Positions 9,425 to 18,243 of a stretch of 64,000 nucleotides of DNA are shown piece by piece. Location of the stretch: positions 248,001 to 312,000 of the forward strand of contig NZ_CM000961.1 of the NCBI RefSeq assembly GCF_000143825.1, given 5' to 3'. The notes beneath the pieces are model-generated. The model had not been told where the DNA came from, made no database searches, and saw only the letters and a list, made by a program, of their open reading frames with translations. The position numbers were made by a program, and so were the translations under genes. This DNA comes from Corynebacterium genitalium ATCC 33030 (lineage in GTDB: Bacteria; Actinomycetota; Actinomycetes; Mycobacteriales; Mycobacteriaceae). How positions within the stretch are numbered: position 1 is the first letter of the stretch; each line of letters starts with the position of its first letter.

Positions 9425-9661
9425 AGTCTCCCTGGCAAGTACACATCTGTCGTGCGGGGCACATCCCCTATCAAGAGTCCACCGGTGTTCTCATCGAACC
9501 GGCATACAGACTCAGCCATTCTTACTCAAACGTGCCCTGCCCGGTAGTGATCGGGTTGAGATCTTTCTCCACATTCGATGTGAGTTCCGTGCACGCCGGG
9601 CATGACGCGGGAGAGCACAGCTTGCCCCACTTTGCTCGCACAGGCACCGTGGAAGCACGTG

Positions 9662-10924
9662 TTAGCGCACGGCAAGCAGGTGCATCAGCGTCGACTGGGA
9701 ATCGTTGAAGTTGTCGTCAGTGACGACCACCATCGAGCGGCCACCGTTCGCAGCCGCGTTCTTCGGCCCCCAGGCGAGGCCCTCGACGTTGTCGGGGTGG
9801 GGCTTTTGCTTGTCAAAGTCGAAAACGAGGGTCTTGGACGCGGTCTTCTCCAAGCCGGTGAGTGCTTCGGTGCCCAGCACATCATCCGCGCCCTCAAGGT
9901 CCAGCGTGTAGATCTGCGCCATGTTCGTCTTGGTGGCTTCGTTGAATCCGCGCTCGAGCATGAGCAGGTTGCCGTTGTCGTCGGCAAGCAAAGACGTCAC
10001 CCCGCGGCCCGGGCTCACACGAACTGCGTGCTCTTTGACGGCTTTACCGGAGTTCAGATCGTACACCGTGATGCGGGCAAGGGAGCTGTGGGTCTCAGAG
10101 TTCTCCGGTCCATCTTGAGCGAGAGCATCCTCGTTAATGGTGATCATCGTCTTCCCATCAGCGAGAACCGCCATCGCCTCTGGACCCTTGTTGTTGTGCA
10201 CACCCTTTGTTCCCTTTTCATCGGGAGCGTGGTGCGCTGGAGCGTCGATGCGCCGGACTTCCTTCCCATCCGGCGTGGACTCAATGATCTGTGGGGCGAT
10301 GAACGTGCCCTTGTCGGCTGAGCCTTCGGTGGTCCACAGGTAGTTTCCGTTCGGCAGCAAGCGGATTTCCTCGGGGTCGAGGTAATCGGAATACTCGCTC
10401 CCGTCCGCCTGCGTGAACCTGACCTCTCCGTCTTGCGTGAAGGTCTTTCCACCATCAGTCGTCTTGAAGTAGTACGCGCGAATCGGACCGTGCTCCTTCT
10501 TGTCGTCCGAGATAGCAATGTAGCGGTCCTGGTCGACGAGCTCGATGCCGCTGAGCCCGCCGATTGCCTTCTCATTGTTCCCTTCGCTGAAGTCGAAGCG
10601 ATTCAGGTACTCAGCGTGAGGCTTCTCATCCCCCGGTTTGCGGGAAGAACCACCGGGTGCAGACCCGCCCTTCTGCCCCGCTGCCGCATTGATGATTGCC
10701 TGCACGATGAACGCACTCAGCCCACCGAGGGCCGCAGCGATTCCGGCGACAGCGAGCAGCGCTGCCGGTATGGGTACTTTCACACCGTTGATCACGACGT
10801 CCTGCTGTGGCAGGGCGCCGATCTCCAGCGGTGCGGGTGCCGCTTCAGCGGGCTGGACAGTTGCGGTAGTTAAAGACAGGGCGGTGGCGGCTGCGATAAC
10901 CGCACGGGCTGGACGACGGGACAT
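9662..10924 (-). CDS. Secreted esterase-like phytase-family (beta-propeller) protein
   Basis: 420 residues. An Arg-rich signal peptide (MSRRPARAVIAAATALS) with an AEA/AP-type cleavage site is followed by a hydrophobic segment near residues 54-83 (IPAALLAVAGIAAALGG) and a Gly/Ser linker. The rest resembles the esterase-like-activity-of-phytase fold: GGLSGIELVDQDRYIAISDD, EEIRLLPNGNYLWTTEGS, NKGPEAMAVLADGKTM and NVEGLAWGP. The substrate is unknown; a calcium-binding phosphoesterase role is possible. ATG 10924 was chosen because GAGGAG precedes it and the signal peptide begins there; the longer frame runs into the truncated rplE. Confidence 0.82.
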   Translation of the reverse strand: MSRRPARAVIAAATALSLTTATVQPAEAAPAPLEIGALPQQDVVINGVKVPIPAALLAVAGIAAALGGLSAFIVQAIINAAAGQKGGSAPGGSSRKPGDEKPHAEYLNRFDFSEGNNEKAIGGLSGIELVDQDRYIAISDDKKEHGPIRAYYFKTTDGGKTFTQDGEVRFTQADGSEYSDYLDPEEIRLLPNGNYLWTTEGSADKGTFIAPQIIESTPDGKEVRRIDAPAHHAPDEKGTKGVHNNKGPEAMAVLADGKTMITINEDALAQDGPENSETHSSLARITVYDLNSGKAVKEHAVRVSPGRGVTSLLADDNGNLLMLERGFNEATKTNMAQIYTLDLEGADDVLGTEALTGLEKTASKTLVFDFDKQKPHPDNVEGLAWGPKNAAANGGRSMVVVTDDNFNDSQSTLMHLLAVR

Positions 10925-11038
10925 GCGAGCGCTCCTCGGGCAGACGGCAGAGTTGGCAGAACTGGCAGAACTGGCAGAACCAGCCCCCACCCTAATTCGA
11001 GATGCCTGCCGCAGCACGGGGAGCAACTGCCCGAACGC

Positions 11039-11084
11039 AAAACGCCCCCCGCGACCACGGTGTGAAACCGGGTAGCGGGGGGCG
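11039..11084 (-). terminator. Intrinsic terminator after the truncated rplE copy
   Basis: A 10-bp perfect stem, CGCCCCCCGC (11043-11052) with GCGGGGGGCG (11075-11084), followed on the minus strand by TTTT. It was presumably the original rplE terminator and still stands 3' of the truncated copy. Confidence 0.8.
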
Positions 11085-11093
11085 TCGATAAGC
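11083..11093 (-). repeat. Copy of the 11-base word GCTTATCGACG
   Basis: Exact copy, minus orientation, directly between the truncated rplE stop and the terminator stem, overlapping the stem by two bases. Confidence 0.85.
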
Positions 11094-11096
11094 AGT

Positions 11097-11638
11097 TTAC
11101 GGGCGCTGCATCTTGCCGTCCTTGTCCTTGAACGGGAAGCCGAAGTGGCGCAGCAGCGCACGGCCTTCCTCGTCGTTGACCGCGGAGGTCACCACGGTGA
11201 TGTCCATACCGCGCGGACGGTCAACCTTGTCCACGTCGATCTCGTAGAACATGGTCTGCTCGGCGAGGCCGAAGGTGTAGTTGCCGTTGCCGTCGAACTG
11301 GGTGTCCGACAGGCCGCGGAAGTCACGAATACGCGGAAGAGCAACCGTCAGCAGACGGTCGAGGAACTCCCACATGCGGTCGCCGCGCAGGGTGACCTTC
11401 GCGCCGATCGGCATGCCTTCACGCAGCTTGAAGTTAGCGATGGACTTCTTCGCGCGACGCAACTGCGGCTTCTGGCCGGTGATCGCGGTGAGATCCTCGA
11501 GCGCACCGTTGATCATCTTCGAGTCGCGGGCAGCGTCGCCCACACCCATGTTCACGACGATCTTGGTGATGCCCGGGATCTGCATGACGTTGTCGTAACC
11601 GAACTCGTCAGCGAGCTTGCCGCGGATGTCGTCTTTGT
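11097..11638 (-). pseudogene. rplE: 5'-truncated second copy of rplE (ribosomal protein L5)
   Basis: From codon 33 to the stop the protein is identical to the intact L5 at 16698-17282. At DNA level I see one difference in about 510 bases (11229 G versus 16830 A). Upstream of that the copy diverges ([14 protein letters not shown] versus [14 protein letters not shown]) and stops being L5 at codon 14, where it joins an HAD-phosphatase fragment on the other strand. The first 13 residues and the ribosome site are missing. ATG 11585 could at most start a 162-residue product, so it is probably not functional. Confidence 0.88.
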
Positions 11639-11641
11639 ACC

Positions 11642-11809
11642 GATGTCAAAGCCGGCCTCGAAGCCGGCATGCGCACCATCCTCGTGCGCACCGGCATTTC
11701 CGACGACACCGAAATTACCCGCTTTCTCTACCGCCCCACCACGATCCTCGACTCCGTAGCCGAGCTGGCAGGTCGCGTCCACGACCCGTTCAACGACAAC
11801 GAGGTCTAG
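11642..11809 (+). pseudogene. 3' fragment of a HAD-IIA (NagD-like) phosphatase gene
   Basis: Fifty-five codons to a TAG stop: [18 protein letters not shown] followed by ISDDTEITRFLYRPTTILDS and VAEL. This is the C-terminal end of HAD-IIA sugar phosphatases, where D-x-x-AG-x-x-AGM-x-T-x-LV-x-TG is diagnostic. The other 200 or so residues, including the DxDGT nucleophile motif, are missing. The 5' break coincides with the break of the truncated rplE, and the word TACCG could belong to either gene. Confidence 0.75.
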
Positions 11810-11844
11810 GGGTTCTCCTCCACACTCGCCGGTATGGGAAGCAC

Positions 11845-12651
11845 CTAACGCACGGTCCCGCGCGGGACGATGACGGGGGCAACACCGGCTGGGTCGTCCC
11901 ACACCTCGGCCCGAAGCCCGTAAGCCTGTGCCAGAACTTCCGCTGTCAAAGCCTGCTCCGGCGTGCCATGCGCCACGATGGCGCCGTCGCGCATGACCAT
12001 CATCCTGTCGGAAAACATGCCGGCCAGCATGAGGTCGTGCAGGACCATTACCACGGCCTTGCCACCGCGCGCCTGCTCCCGTGCGAGGGAGAGCATGTCA
12101 ATGGCGTGGGCGGGATCGAGGAAGGTAGTTGGCTCGTCGAGCAGCAGCACGGATGTGTCCTGCGCCAAGGTCATGGCCAGCCACACTCGCTGACGCTGTC
12201 CGCCGCTCAAAGCGTCGATATCGCGTTCAAGGAGGTCGCTGATCCCCGTGGCCTCGCAGGCGCGGGCGATAGCCTCATGGTCAGCGGCGGACGGACCAGC
12301 CATGCGAGCTTGGTGCGGATGTCGCCCGCGGGCGACGAGCTCCCCGACATACAACCCGCCCGGCGCGCTCGGGTGCTGCGGCAGGAGAGCCACTCGGCGA
12401 GCGGCCTCGCGCGCCGACAGGGAGTGGATATCGACACCGTCGACGTGCACCATTCCCGCACTGGGCACAAGGAGTTTGGACATCGCCTTGAGCAATGTGG
12501 ACTTGCCGCAGCCATTCGGCCCAATGAGCGTGGTCACCTCCCCTGCGCGCGCCGTTAAGTCGATGCCGTGGAGCACCTCCGCTCCGTCCCCGTAACCCAC
12601 CCTGATGCCCTGAGCCACAAGTGCGTCCGCGGTCCGTGTCTTGCTGTTCAT
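11845..12651 (-). CDS. Ferric-siderophore ABC transporter, ATP-binding protein
   Basis: 268-residue ATPase of the FepC/FhuC branch that powers iron-siderophore import. Walker A is GPNGCGKST, signature LSGGQRQRVWLAMTLAQ, Walker B VLLLDEPT, followed by the FLDPAHAIDML stretch found in siderophore importers. The upstream frame extends into the permease gene. ATG 12651 was chosen for AAGGAA ahead of it and alignment of the following strand (VAQGIRVGYGD) with family N termini. It is the last gene of a four-gene operon controlled from 15.8 kb. Confidence 0.92.
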   Translation of the reverse strand: MNSKTRTADALVAQGIRVGYGDGAEVLHGIDLTARAGEVTTLIGPNGCGKSTLLKAMSKLLVPSAGMVHVDGVDIHSLSAREAARRVALLPQHPSAPGGLYVGELVARGRHPHQARMAGPSAADHEAIARACEATGISDLLERDIDALSGGQRQRVWLAMTLAQDTSVLLLDEPTTFLDPAHAIDMLSLAREQARGGKAVVMVLHDLMLAGMFSDRMMVMRDGAIVAHGTPEQALTAEVLAQAYGLRAEVWDDPAGVAPVIVPRGTVR

Positions 12652-12686
12652 TTCCTTGCTTTCCTTCTGGATTGTTGCGTCTCGCG

Positions 12687-13715
12687 CTAGCGGTCTCGGC
12701 TCCACACCAGCACCACCAGAACGACCCCTCCGAGAGCGGCGGAAACAGCTCCCACCGGCGCGGTCGACGGGATGAAACCACCGATCACAGAGCACACCCC
12801 CAAGATCGCCGCCCCCGCAGCCCCCGCCACCACCGGCGAGGGGGTCGGGGTGCCGGCGACGAGCCGACCGAAGTGCGGAGCGATAAGCGCGACGAAGCCG
12901 ATCGGCCCGGCAGCTGCGACCACCACCGCCGATACACCCGTGGCCGCGATGAGCAACGCCCGGCGCTGCTCAGTAATGCTCACTCCGAGCATCGCGGCCG
13001 AGTCGTCGTCATGCGCTAAAACCGGCAGGTCGCGTCCGCACCACACCCCGAGCGCGACGAAGGGCGCAAGTCCCAGCAGCAGCGGGAGGATGGCATCCAT
13101 GCGGACAAACTCAGTGGACCCAGCCAGCCAGGTCTGTGCCTCGGCGGCGCGCAGGATCTCGGCGCGAAGCAGCAGGTAGCTCACCGCCGCATGCAGCATG
13201 AGAGACAGCGCGACACCAACGATGACGATCCTGTCACTTGTGCCAATTCCCCCGATCAGCGCCAGCACCGCGACGACGGCAGCCGCGCCCACCAGTGCGA
13301 GCAGCGCACGCCACCAGAAGACGGGGATCTCGTCCGCAAAGGAGGGGCGGTAGGTGATGCTACCCAGCACCACGAAAGCCGCCGCACCGGAGGTCACCCC
13401 CAAAATATCCGGGGAGGCCAGCATGTTGCGTGACATCGACTGCGTCCACGCCCCCGCCATTCCGAGCGCTGCCCCGACGATGAGTGTCGCCAGGGCGACG
13501 GGCATCCGCAGGTCCCACACCGCCATGATCTCGCGGTTGGTGCCACCTCCGGTAAGCACGTCCACCACACGCGCTGGGCTCAGCTCCAACGCCCCCTGCC
13601 CGAGAAGGACCAGGTAGGCGGCTCCAGCCACGGTGGCGAACATAGCTCCGGCGACGGCCGTCCTTCTCCTGCGCTCCCGCCGCTGCGCACCCAGGATCTC
13701 TACGATCCGGTCCAT
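12687..13715 (-). CDS. Ferric-siderophore ABC transporter, permease (FecCD family)
   Basis: 342-residue membrane protein of the FecCD fold with about nine to ten hydrophobic segments. The GIVGFVALIAPH-type motif appears as GPIGFVALIAPHFGRL, the coupling region to the ATPase. Start ATG 13715 directly follows the stop of the first permease (13716-13718), so the two subunits are translationally coupled and probably form a heterodimer. Confidence 0.92.
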   Translation of the reverse strand: MDRIVEILGAQRRERRRRTAVAGAMFATVAGAAYLVLLGQGALELSPARVVDVLTGGGTNREIMAVWDLRMPVALATLIVGAALGMAGAWTQSMSRNMLASPDILGVTSGAAAFVVLGSITYRPSFADEIPVFWWRALLALVGAAAVVAVLALIGGIGTSDRIVIVGVALSLMLHAAVSYLLLRAEILRAAEAQTWLAGSTEFVRMDAILPLLLGLAPFVALGVWCGRDLPVLAHDDDSAAMLGVSITEQRRALLIAATGVSAVVVAAAGPIGFVALIAPHFGRLVAGTPTPSPVVAGAAGAAILGVCSVIGGFIPSTAPVGAVSAALGGVVLVVLVWSRDR

Positions 13716-14735
13716 CTACGCCACCGCCTTCTGCATCGTCGAGCCCTGGCGCACCGCCGCGATGAGCACAGGCCCGCCAATCACGGCCATGACAATCGAC
13801 ATCTCGACTTCGCCGGGACGCATGATGAGTCGCCCAACGACATCTGCGAGCAGCACCAACGCTCCGCCGAACAGGGCCGATGACAGCAGGAGACGGCTAA
13901 CCTGAGGACCGACGACGCGACGCATGATGTGCGGCGCCGCAAAGCCGACGAAGGCGACGGGTCCGGCGGTCGCGGTGGCGCAACCGGCGAGAATCACCAC
14001 GCCGAGTGCCGCGAAAACCCGCGCCAGCCGGGGCGAGCCGCCCAGCGCGAGGGATGTCTCCTCCCCCATGGCCAAAAGGTCCAGGGGACGTGCGGCTAAC
14101 ACAGCGACCAGCATCCCGACAGCGAGCCCGGTCCACGCAACAGCAGCGTCGGCATAGCCGCGGCCGATGGTCGAGCCGACCACCCAGTGCCGCATGCTGT
14201 CGAGCACCTCAGTGTCGAACAGTCCGATGAGGACTGAACCCGCGCTCAAGGAGGCGCCGACTCCCATACCCACCAAAATCAGAGTGAGCGGGCTGGCAGA
14301 GCGGCGTGACACGACGAGCACCAGAGCAGAAGCGGCAGCCGCACCAACGAAAGCGTGCACGGTGGCTCCGGCAAGGCCCGCCACCGTGCCCATGGCGCTA
14401 CCGAGGGCCACCGCGAACGCTGCGCCCGCGGTGACTCCGATGAACCCGGGGTCCGCTAGCGGATTGCGTGTCCACGCCTGAGCCAAAACGCCGGCAACGG
14501 CCAAGCACGCCCCGACGGCATAGGCGAGCAGGGTGCGCGGAACGCGTAGCTGCCAGAAGATGGTGCGCACGTCGATGCTGCCTTGCCCTGCTGCCGCGCC
14601 GGCGAGCTCACCAAGCGGGATCGCGCGTGATCCAAGAGCGAGTGAGGCCACCACCGCCATGGCAGAAACGGCAACAAGTGTGATGAGCGCTCGTCGCGTT
14701 GCCGCGGTGCGGACCAGGATATTAGCTGTGCTCAT
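13716..14735 (-). CDS. Ferric-siderophore ABC transporter, permease (FecCD family)
   Basis: 339-residue partner permease. Family landmarks are LRVPRTLLAYAVGACLAVAG near residue 67, NPLADPGFIGVTAGA and GPVAFVGFAAPHIMRRVVG. It begins 7 bases after the binding-protein stop. Together with the neighbouring permease and ATPase it makes the inner-membrane importer for a siderophore; which siderophore cannot be told. Confidence 0.92.
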   Translation of the reverse strand: MSTANILVRTAATRRALITLVAVSAMAVVASLALGSRAIPLGELAGAAAGQGSIDVRTIFWQLRVPRTLLAYAVGACLAVAGVLAQAWTRNPLADPGFIGVTAGAAFAVALGSAMGTVAGLAGATVHAFVGAAAASALVLVVSRRSASPLTLILVGMGVGASLSAGSVLIGLFDTEVLDSMRHWVVGSTIGRGYADAAVAWTGLAVGMLVAVLAARPLDLLAMGEETSLALGGSPRLARVFAALGVVILAGCATATAGPVAFVGFAAPHIMRRVVGPQVSRLLLSSALFGGALVLLADVVGRLIMRPGEVEMSIVMAVIGGPVLIAAVRQGSTMQKAVA

Positions 14736-14742
14736 CGGGCTC

Positions 14743-15684
14743 TCAGAGCTGTTCCTCGAACCTCTCCGCGACCCAAGGGATGGTCACCGGGTTGGGCATG
14801 CTCATAGCGCTGCCGGTATCGGTGTCGAGGTAGTGCACGCGCCCATCGCGCACCACATCGAGATTCTTGAACGTCGGGTCATCTTTGATCTGGTCGACCA
14901 GGCCGTTGTAGTCGAGGACAAACAGGTAGTCCACGTTATTGAGCTCGGTGTAATTCTCCGGCGCATAATCGACGAAGAAAGTCGAGCCGTCGCCCTGCAG
15001 CTCATCCGGGATATCAAAGCCTAAGTCCTCGATGAACTGCCCTCGCCCGTCCTCGGCCGTGTAGAGGCCGATCTTGCCGTCGTACGGCATGACGATGGCG
15101 GCACGCGAGCCCTGCACCTCAGGGTGGTCCCGGCGGAAATCATCGAAGACCTGCTGCGTCTGCTTGATCAGCTCCTGGCCCTCAGACTCCTTTCCGACGC
15201 CTTCGGCAATCGCAGTGACCTGATCTTCCCAGGGGACCTGCCAGTCGTCGAACTCTTCAGGAGCAAGCGTCGTCGGCGCGATGTTTTCCAGTGATTCCTG
15301 GGCTTCGACATCGACCGCCTGGTTCACGGCGACAATGTGGGTGGGGTCCGCGGCAGAGACCTGCTCGAGAATATCGGCGGTAAAGCCACTAGCGGTGTTA
15401 TAGATGGCCACGGGGTCGGCATCGCCAAGCAAGTGCTCAGACCACGGACCGACTCCGGAAGGGCCAATGTCTCCCTCCGCTCCCCACGGGGCAACGGCGA
15501 CAGGAGTGATGCCGAGGGCGAGCAGCGTGTCAGCGTCGCCGAGGCCGAGGCTAGCCACGCGCATCTCGGCGGAGTTCGCCGCTGGCTCGGGCTCACCCTC
15601 GCCACGCGAGCAGCCCGTCAGTGCGACGGCGGCGGTTGCCACGAGGGCGACGGTGCTGGCGGCACGCTTTTTCAGAAAGTTCAT
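14743..15684 (-). CDS. Iron-siderophore-binding lipoprotein
   Basis: 313 residues. A lysine-containing signal peptide ends in the lipobox LTGC, with Cys25 as the acylated residue, so it is anchored on the outer face of the membrane. The body has the FepB/BtuF-like fold: SLGLGDADTLLALGITPVAV near the start and a long helix between two lobes (QVFDDFRRDHPEV). It delivers ferric siderophore to the FecCD permeases. First gene of its operon, transcribed away from the siderophore-interacting reductase gene with a DtxR-like box between. Confidence 0.93.
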   Translation of the reverse strand: MNFLKKRAASTVALVATAAVALTGCSRGEGEPEPAANSAEMRVASLGLGDADTLLALGITPVAVAPWGAEGDIGPSGVGPWSEHLLGDADPVAIYNTASGFTADILEQVSAADPTHIVAVNQAVDVEAQESLENIAPTTLAPEEFDDWQVPWEDQVTAIAEGVGKESEGQELIKQTQQVFDDFRRDHPEVQGSRAAIVMPYDGKIGLYTAEDGRGQFIEDLGFDIPDELQGDGSTFFVDYAPENYTELNNVDYLFVLDYNGLVDQIKDDPTFKNLDVVRDGRVHYLDTDTGSAMSMPNPVTIPWVAERFEEQL

Positions 15685-15775
15685 AGTGGGGTCCTTGGAG
15701 CATCTAGGCCCATTTAGGGCACAAAAATGTGTTCAAATTGTGTCGACTGTCGTACCGTAGACCCCACAGGCAGAA

Positions 15776-15794
15776 TAAAGCAAGCCTCACCTTA
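15776..15794. promoter_or_regulatory. DtxR-type iron box between the divergent siderophore genes
   Basis: Minus strand TAAGGTGAGGCTTGCTTTA agrees at 13 of 19 positions with the DtxR consensus TTAGGTTAGGCTAACCTAA (known from corynebacteria). It lies 20 bases before the plus-strand ATG 15815 and 92 bases before the lipoprotein start. Iron-loaded DtxR would repress both transcripts (inference). Confidence 0.7.
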
Positions 15795-15814
15795 CTTAGA
15801 AAACTCTACGACAC

Positions 15815-16609
15815 ATGCCAACACACCTCCTCCACCCCGTCACCCTCGTCGCCAACGAGCAGCTCAAGCCACGTCTGCACCGCCTCACCTTCACCGGGGA
15901 GGCTTTCGCGGACTACCCCTTGAGCGGCCCCGACGAGTATTTCGGCTTAGTCATGCCGAAGCCGGGCCACCCCTTCCGCCCCTTCAGCTTCAGCGGCGTC
16001 AACATCCGCGCGGCGGTGGCAGCAATCCCCGAGGAGACACGCCCCGCCCTCCGCTGGTACACCATTCGCAGCCTCGACAGGGCACGCAAGCTTATCGACG
16101 TCGACGTGGTCACCCACGGCGATTCCGGCCCCGGTTCCCGGTGGATCCGCCAGGCACGCCCAGGCGACACCGCCGGCATGTTCACGTGCCCCGCCCTGTG
16201 GAAGCCTCCGGCATCCTCGCAGCTACTCGTCGCCGATGCCTCAGCGCTGCCCGCCTTGCGCCATATCCTGGCCTACCAGGAGGCCAACGCACCCCAGGCC
16301 CTCACACAGACCCACGCCGTCGCCGTCGTCACGTCCCCAGAGGAAATCGAGGACGGCCTGGCTGAGCAGTGGCACGAAAAGCTCGCCTCCCTCACCGTCA
16401 TAGAAGCACCGAAAACCGCCGAGACCGAAGCCACTCTGGCCGTCCTGCGCGAACACTTCGACGCAGGGCAACCGCCGCGCTCCGTGTGGGTCTCCGGCGA
16501 AGGGAACCTCACCAAATCCGTACGCGCACTCGCCGTGAAGGACTGGAGCCTTGCCCCGTCCGACGTGGTCTGGGTCCCGTTCTGGTTCCACGGCAAGGCC
16601 CGGCCATAA
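15815..16609 (+). CDS. Siderophore-interacting protein (ferric-siderophore reductase, FAD type)
   Basis: 264-residue cytosolic flavoprotein of the ViuB/SIP family that reduces ferric siderophores to release iron. The N-terminal FAD domain shows FRPFSFSGV and RWYTIRSLD; the C-terminal domain shows VWVSGEGNLTKSVRAL, the usual NAD(P)H-binding end. ATG 15815 has no clear ribosome site and lies 20 bases after the iron box, so the mRNA may be nearly leaderless. It is divergent from the importer operon, and the five genes make one uptake-and-release system. Confidence 0.9.
   Translation: MPTHLLHPVTLVANEQLKPRLHRLTFTGEAFADYPLSGPDEYFGLVMPKPGHPFRPFSFSGVNIRAAVAAIPEETRPALRWYTIRSLDRARKLIDVDVVTHGDSGPGSRWIRQARPGDTAGMFTCPALWKPPASSQLLVADASALPALRHILAYQEANAPQALTQTHAVAVVTSPEEIEDGLAEQWHEKLASLTVIEAPKTAETEATLAVLREHFDAGQPPRSVWVSGEGNLTKSVRALAVKDWSLAPSDVVWVPFWFHGKARP
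16090..16100 (+). repeat. Copy of the 11-base word GCTTATCGACG
   Basis: Exact copy inside the siderophore-interacting protein gene, encoding part of KLIDVDV. One of five copies inside coding sequence. Confidence 0.8.
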
Positions 16610-16628
16610 CTTCCCCATAAACGACAAA

Positions 16629-16668
16629 CACCCCCGTCACAGCCCGGAGAGCGGGCGGTGCGGGGGTG
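16629..16668. terminator. Terminator between rplE and the siderophore-interacting protein gene
   Basis: CACCCCCG (16629-16636) pairs with CGGGGGTG (16661-16668), with extra inner G/C pairing. It stands between two convergent genes and could serve both. The minus-strand side continues TGTTTGTCGTTT, a loose T-rich tail. Its sequence differs from the terminator behind the truncated rplE copy. Confidence 0.65.
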
Positions 16669-16697
16669 AGACGTCGACAAGCGAATGCGTTATGCGC

Positions 16698-17282
16698 TTA
16701 CGGGCGCTGCATCTTGCCGTCCTTGTCCTTGAACGGGAAGCCGAAGTGGCGCAGCAGCGCACGGCCTTCCTCGTCGTTGACCGCGGAGGTCACCACGGTG
16801 ATGTCCATACCGCGCGGACGGTCAACCTTATCCACGTCGATCTCGTAGAACATGGTCTGCTCGGCGAGGCCGAAGGTGTAGTTGCCGTTGCCGTCGAACT
16901 GGGTGTCCGACAGGCCGCGGAAGTCACGAATACGCGGAAGAGCAACCGTCAGCAGACGGTCGAGGAACTCCCACATGCGGTCGCCGCGCAGGGTGACCTT
17001 CGCGCCGATCGGCATGCCTTCACGCAGCTTGAAGTTAGCGATGGACTTCTTCGCGCGACGCAACTGCGGCTTCTGGCCGGTGATCGCGGTGAGATCCTCG
17101 AGCGCACCGTTGATCATCTTCGAGTCGCGGGCAGCGTCGCCCACACCCATGTTCACGACGATCTTGGTGATGCCCGGGATCTGCATGACGTTGTCGTAAC
17201 CGAACTCCTCGGCGAGCTTGCCGCGGATCTCGTCCTGGTAACGCGTCTTCAGGCGCGGAGTGTAGTTCTGAATCTCAGTCAT
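16698..17282 (-). CDS. rplE: 50S ribosomal protein L5 (intact copy)
   Basis: 5S-rRNA-binding protein of the central protuberance, 194 residues, full length. It begins [20 protein letters not shown] and contains the family core [11 protein letters not shown]. Its ATG overlaps the rplX stop by one base, so the copy keeps its native upstream context. Its downstream neighbour is the siderophore locus and not rpsH. About 510 bases at the 3' end are nearly identical to the truncated copy 5.6 kb away. Confidence 0.97.
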   Translation of the reverse strand: MTEIQNYTPRLKTRYQDEIRGKLAEEFGYDNVMQIPGITKIVVNMGVGDAARDSKMINGALEDLTAITGQKPQLRRAKKSIANFKLREGMPIGAKVTLRGDRMWEFLDRLLTVALPRIRDFRGLSDTQFDGNGNYTFGLAEQTMFYEIDVDKVDRPRGMDITVVTSAVNDEEGRALLRHFGFPFKDKDGKMQRP

Positions 17283-17596
17283 TAGATGTCCTCCCCGTTC
17301 GACTTGGCCACGCGGACCTTCTTGCCGTCCTCGTCGAAGCGGTAGCCAACGCGGGTCGGGGTGCCCTCGGAGTCAAGGATCATCACGTTGGACACGTGGA
17401 TCGGAGCCTCCTGGGTGACAATGCCGCCGGACTCAGCGCCGCGCTCGTTGTACGAGTTAGCAACGTGCTTCTTCACACGGTTCACGCCCTCGACCAGGAC
17501 ACGCTCACGCTTCGGGTACGCCTCGATGACGCGACCCTGAGCGCCCTTGTCCTTACCGGCGATGACCTGGACCATATCGCCCTTCTTGATCTTCAA
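17282..17596 (-). CDS. rplX: 50S ribosomal protein L24
   Basis: Assembly-initiating large-subunit protein, 104 residues, normal length. It begins [23 protein letters not shown], the KOW motif of L24, and contains EGVNRVKKH. It follows rplN directly (start 17596 next to the rplN stop 17597) and overlaps rplE by one base. Confidence 0.96.
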   Translation of the reverse strand: MKIKKGDMVQVIAGKDKGAQGRVIEAYPKRERVLVEGVNRVKKHVANSYNERGAESGGIVTQEAPIHVSNVMILDSEGTPTRVGYRFDEDGKKVRVAKSNGEDI

Positions 17597-17965
17597 CTAG
17601 ATCACCTCCGGTGCGAGAGAAACGATCTTCATGAACTTCTTGTCGCGCAGCTCACGAGCAACCGGGCCGAAGATGCGGGTACCGCGCGGCTCAGTGTCGT
17701 TCTTGATCAGAACAGCTGCGTTCTCGTCGAACGAGATGTAGGAGCCGTCCGGACGACGGGTCTCCTTCTTGGCGCGCACGACGACGGCGCGGACAATCTC
17801 GCCCTCTTTCACGTTGCCGCCGGGGGCGGCTTCCTTCACGGTGGCGACAATCGTGTCGCCGATACCGGCGAAGCGTCGAACAGAACCGCCGAGGACACGG
17901 ACGCACAGAATCTCACGTGCACCAGTGTTGTCGGCGACCTTCAGACGCGATTCCTGCTGAATCAC
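17597..17965 (-). CDS. rplN: 50S ribosomal protein L14
   Basis: Large-subunit interface protein, 122 residues, exactly the family length when started at GTG 17965. The N terminus is then (M)[19 protein letters not shown], the L14 signature, with CAGGAG about 7 bases ahead. A frame-extended start at 17989 gives eight extra residues without homology. It is the first gene of the rplN-rplX-rplE unit. Confidence 0.95.
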   Translation of the reverse strand: MIQQESRLKVADNTGAREILCVRVLGGSVRRFAGIGDTIVATVKEAAPGGNVKEGEIVRAVVVRAKKETRRPDGSYISFDENAAVLIKNDTEPRGTRIFGPVARELRDKKFMKIVSLAPEVI

Positions 17966-18043
17966 TTTTGGTCTCCTGACCTGGATCAATGTGCGCCAGA
18001 TTTCCGTCCTGAACGCACGTGGTCAATTGCTTTTTGCGCCTTC

Positions 18044-18054
18044 GCTTATCGACG
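18044..18054 (+). repeat. Copy of the 11-base word GCTTATCGACG
   Basis: Exact copy in the rplN leader region, about 80 bases upstream of the rplN start. Confidence 0.85.
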
Positions 18055-18243
18055 GACCTCGTGCACTACAACGAGGCCGAAGGGTCTCGGCCATTCCGCT
18101 CGGAAACGCGCGTCGTGGCCGACCAGCTCCAGGCAACTGATGTATTAAAGCACGTCAACAGGTGTTGGACCAAATCATCCCAGCATGGTTAGGCTGTCGC
18201 TGCCTACGCCCCGCAAGAAGGGGGCCGAGATCACACTAAGACG

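Noticed and set aside
11097-11585. Second functional L5 from the internal ATG 11585
   Set aside because: It would lack the first 32 residues and its native ribosome site and promoter, while an intact copy exists in the native operon position.
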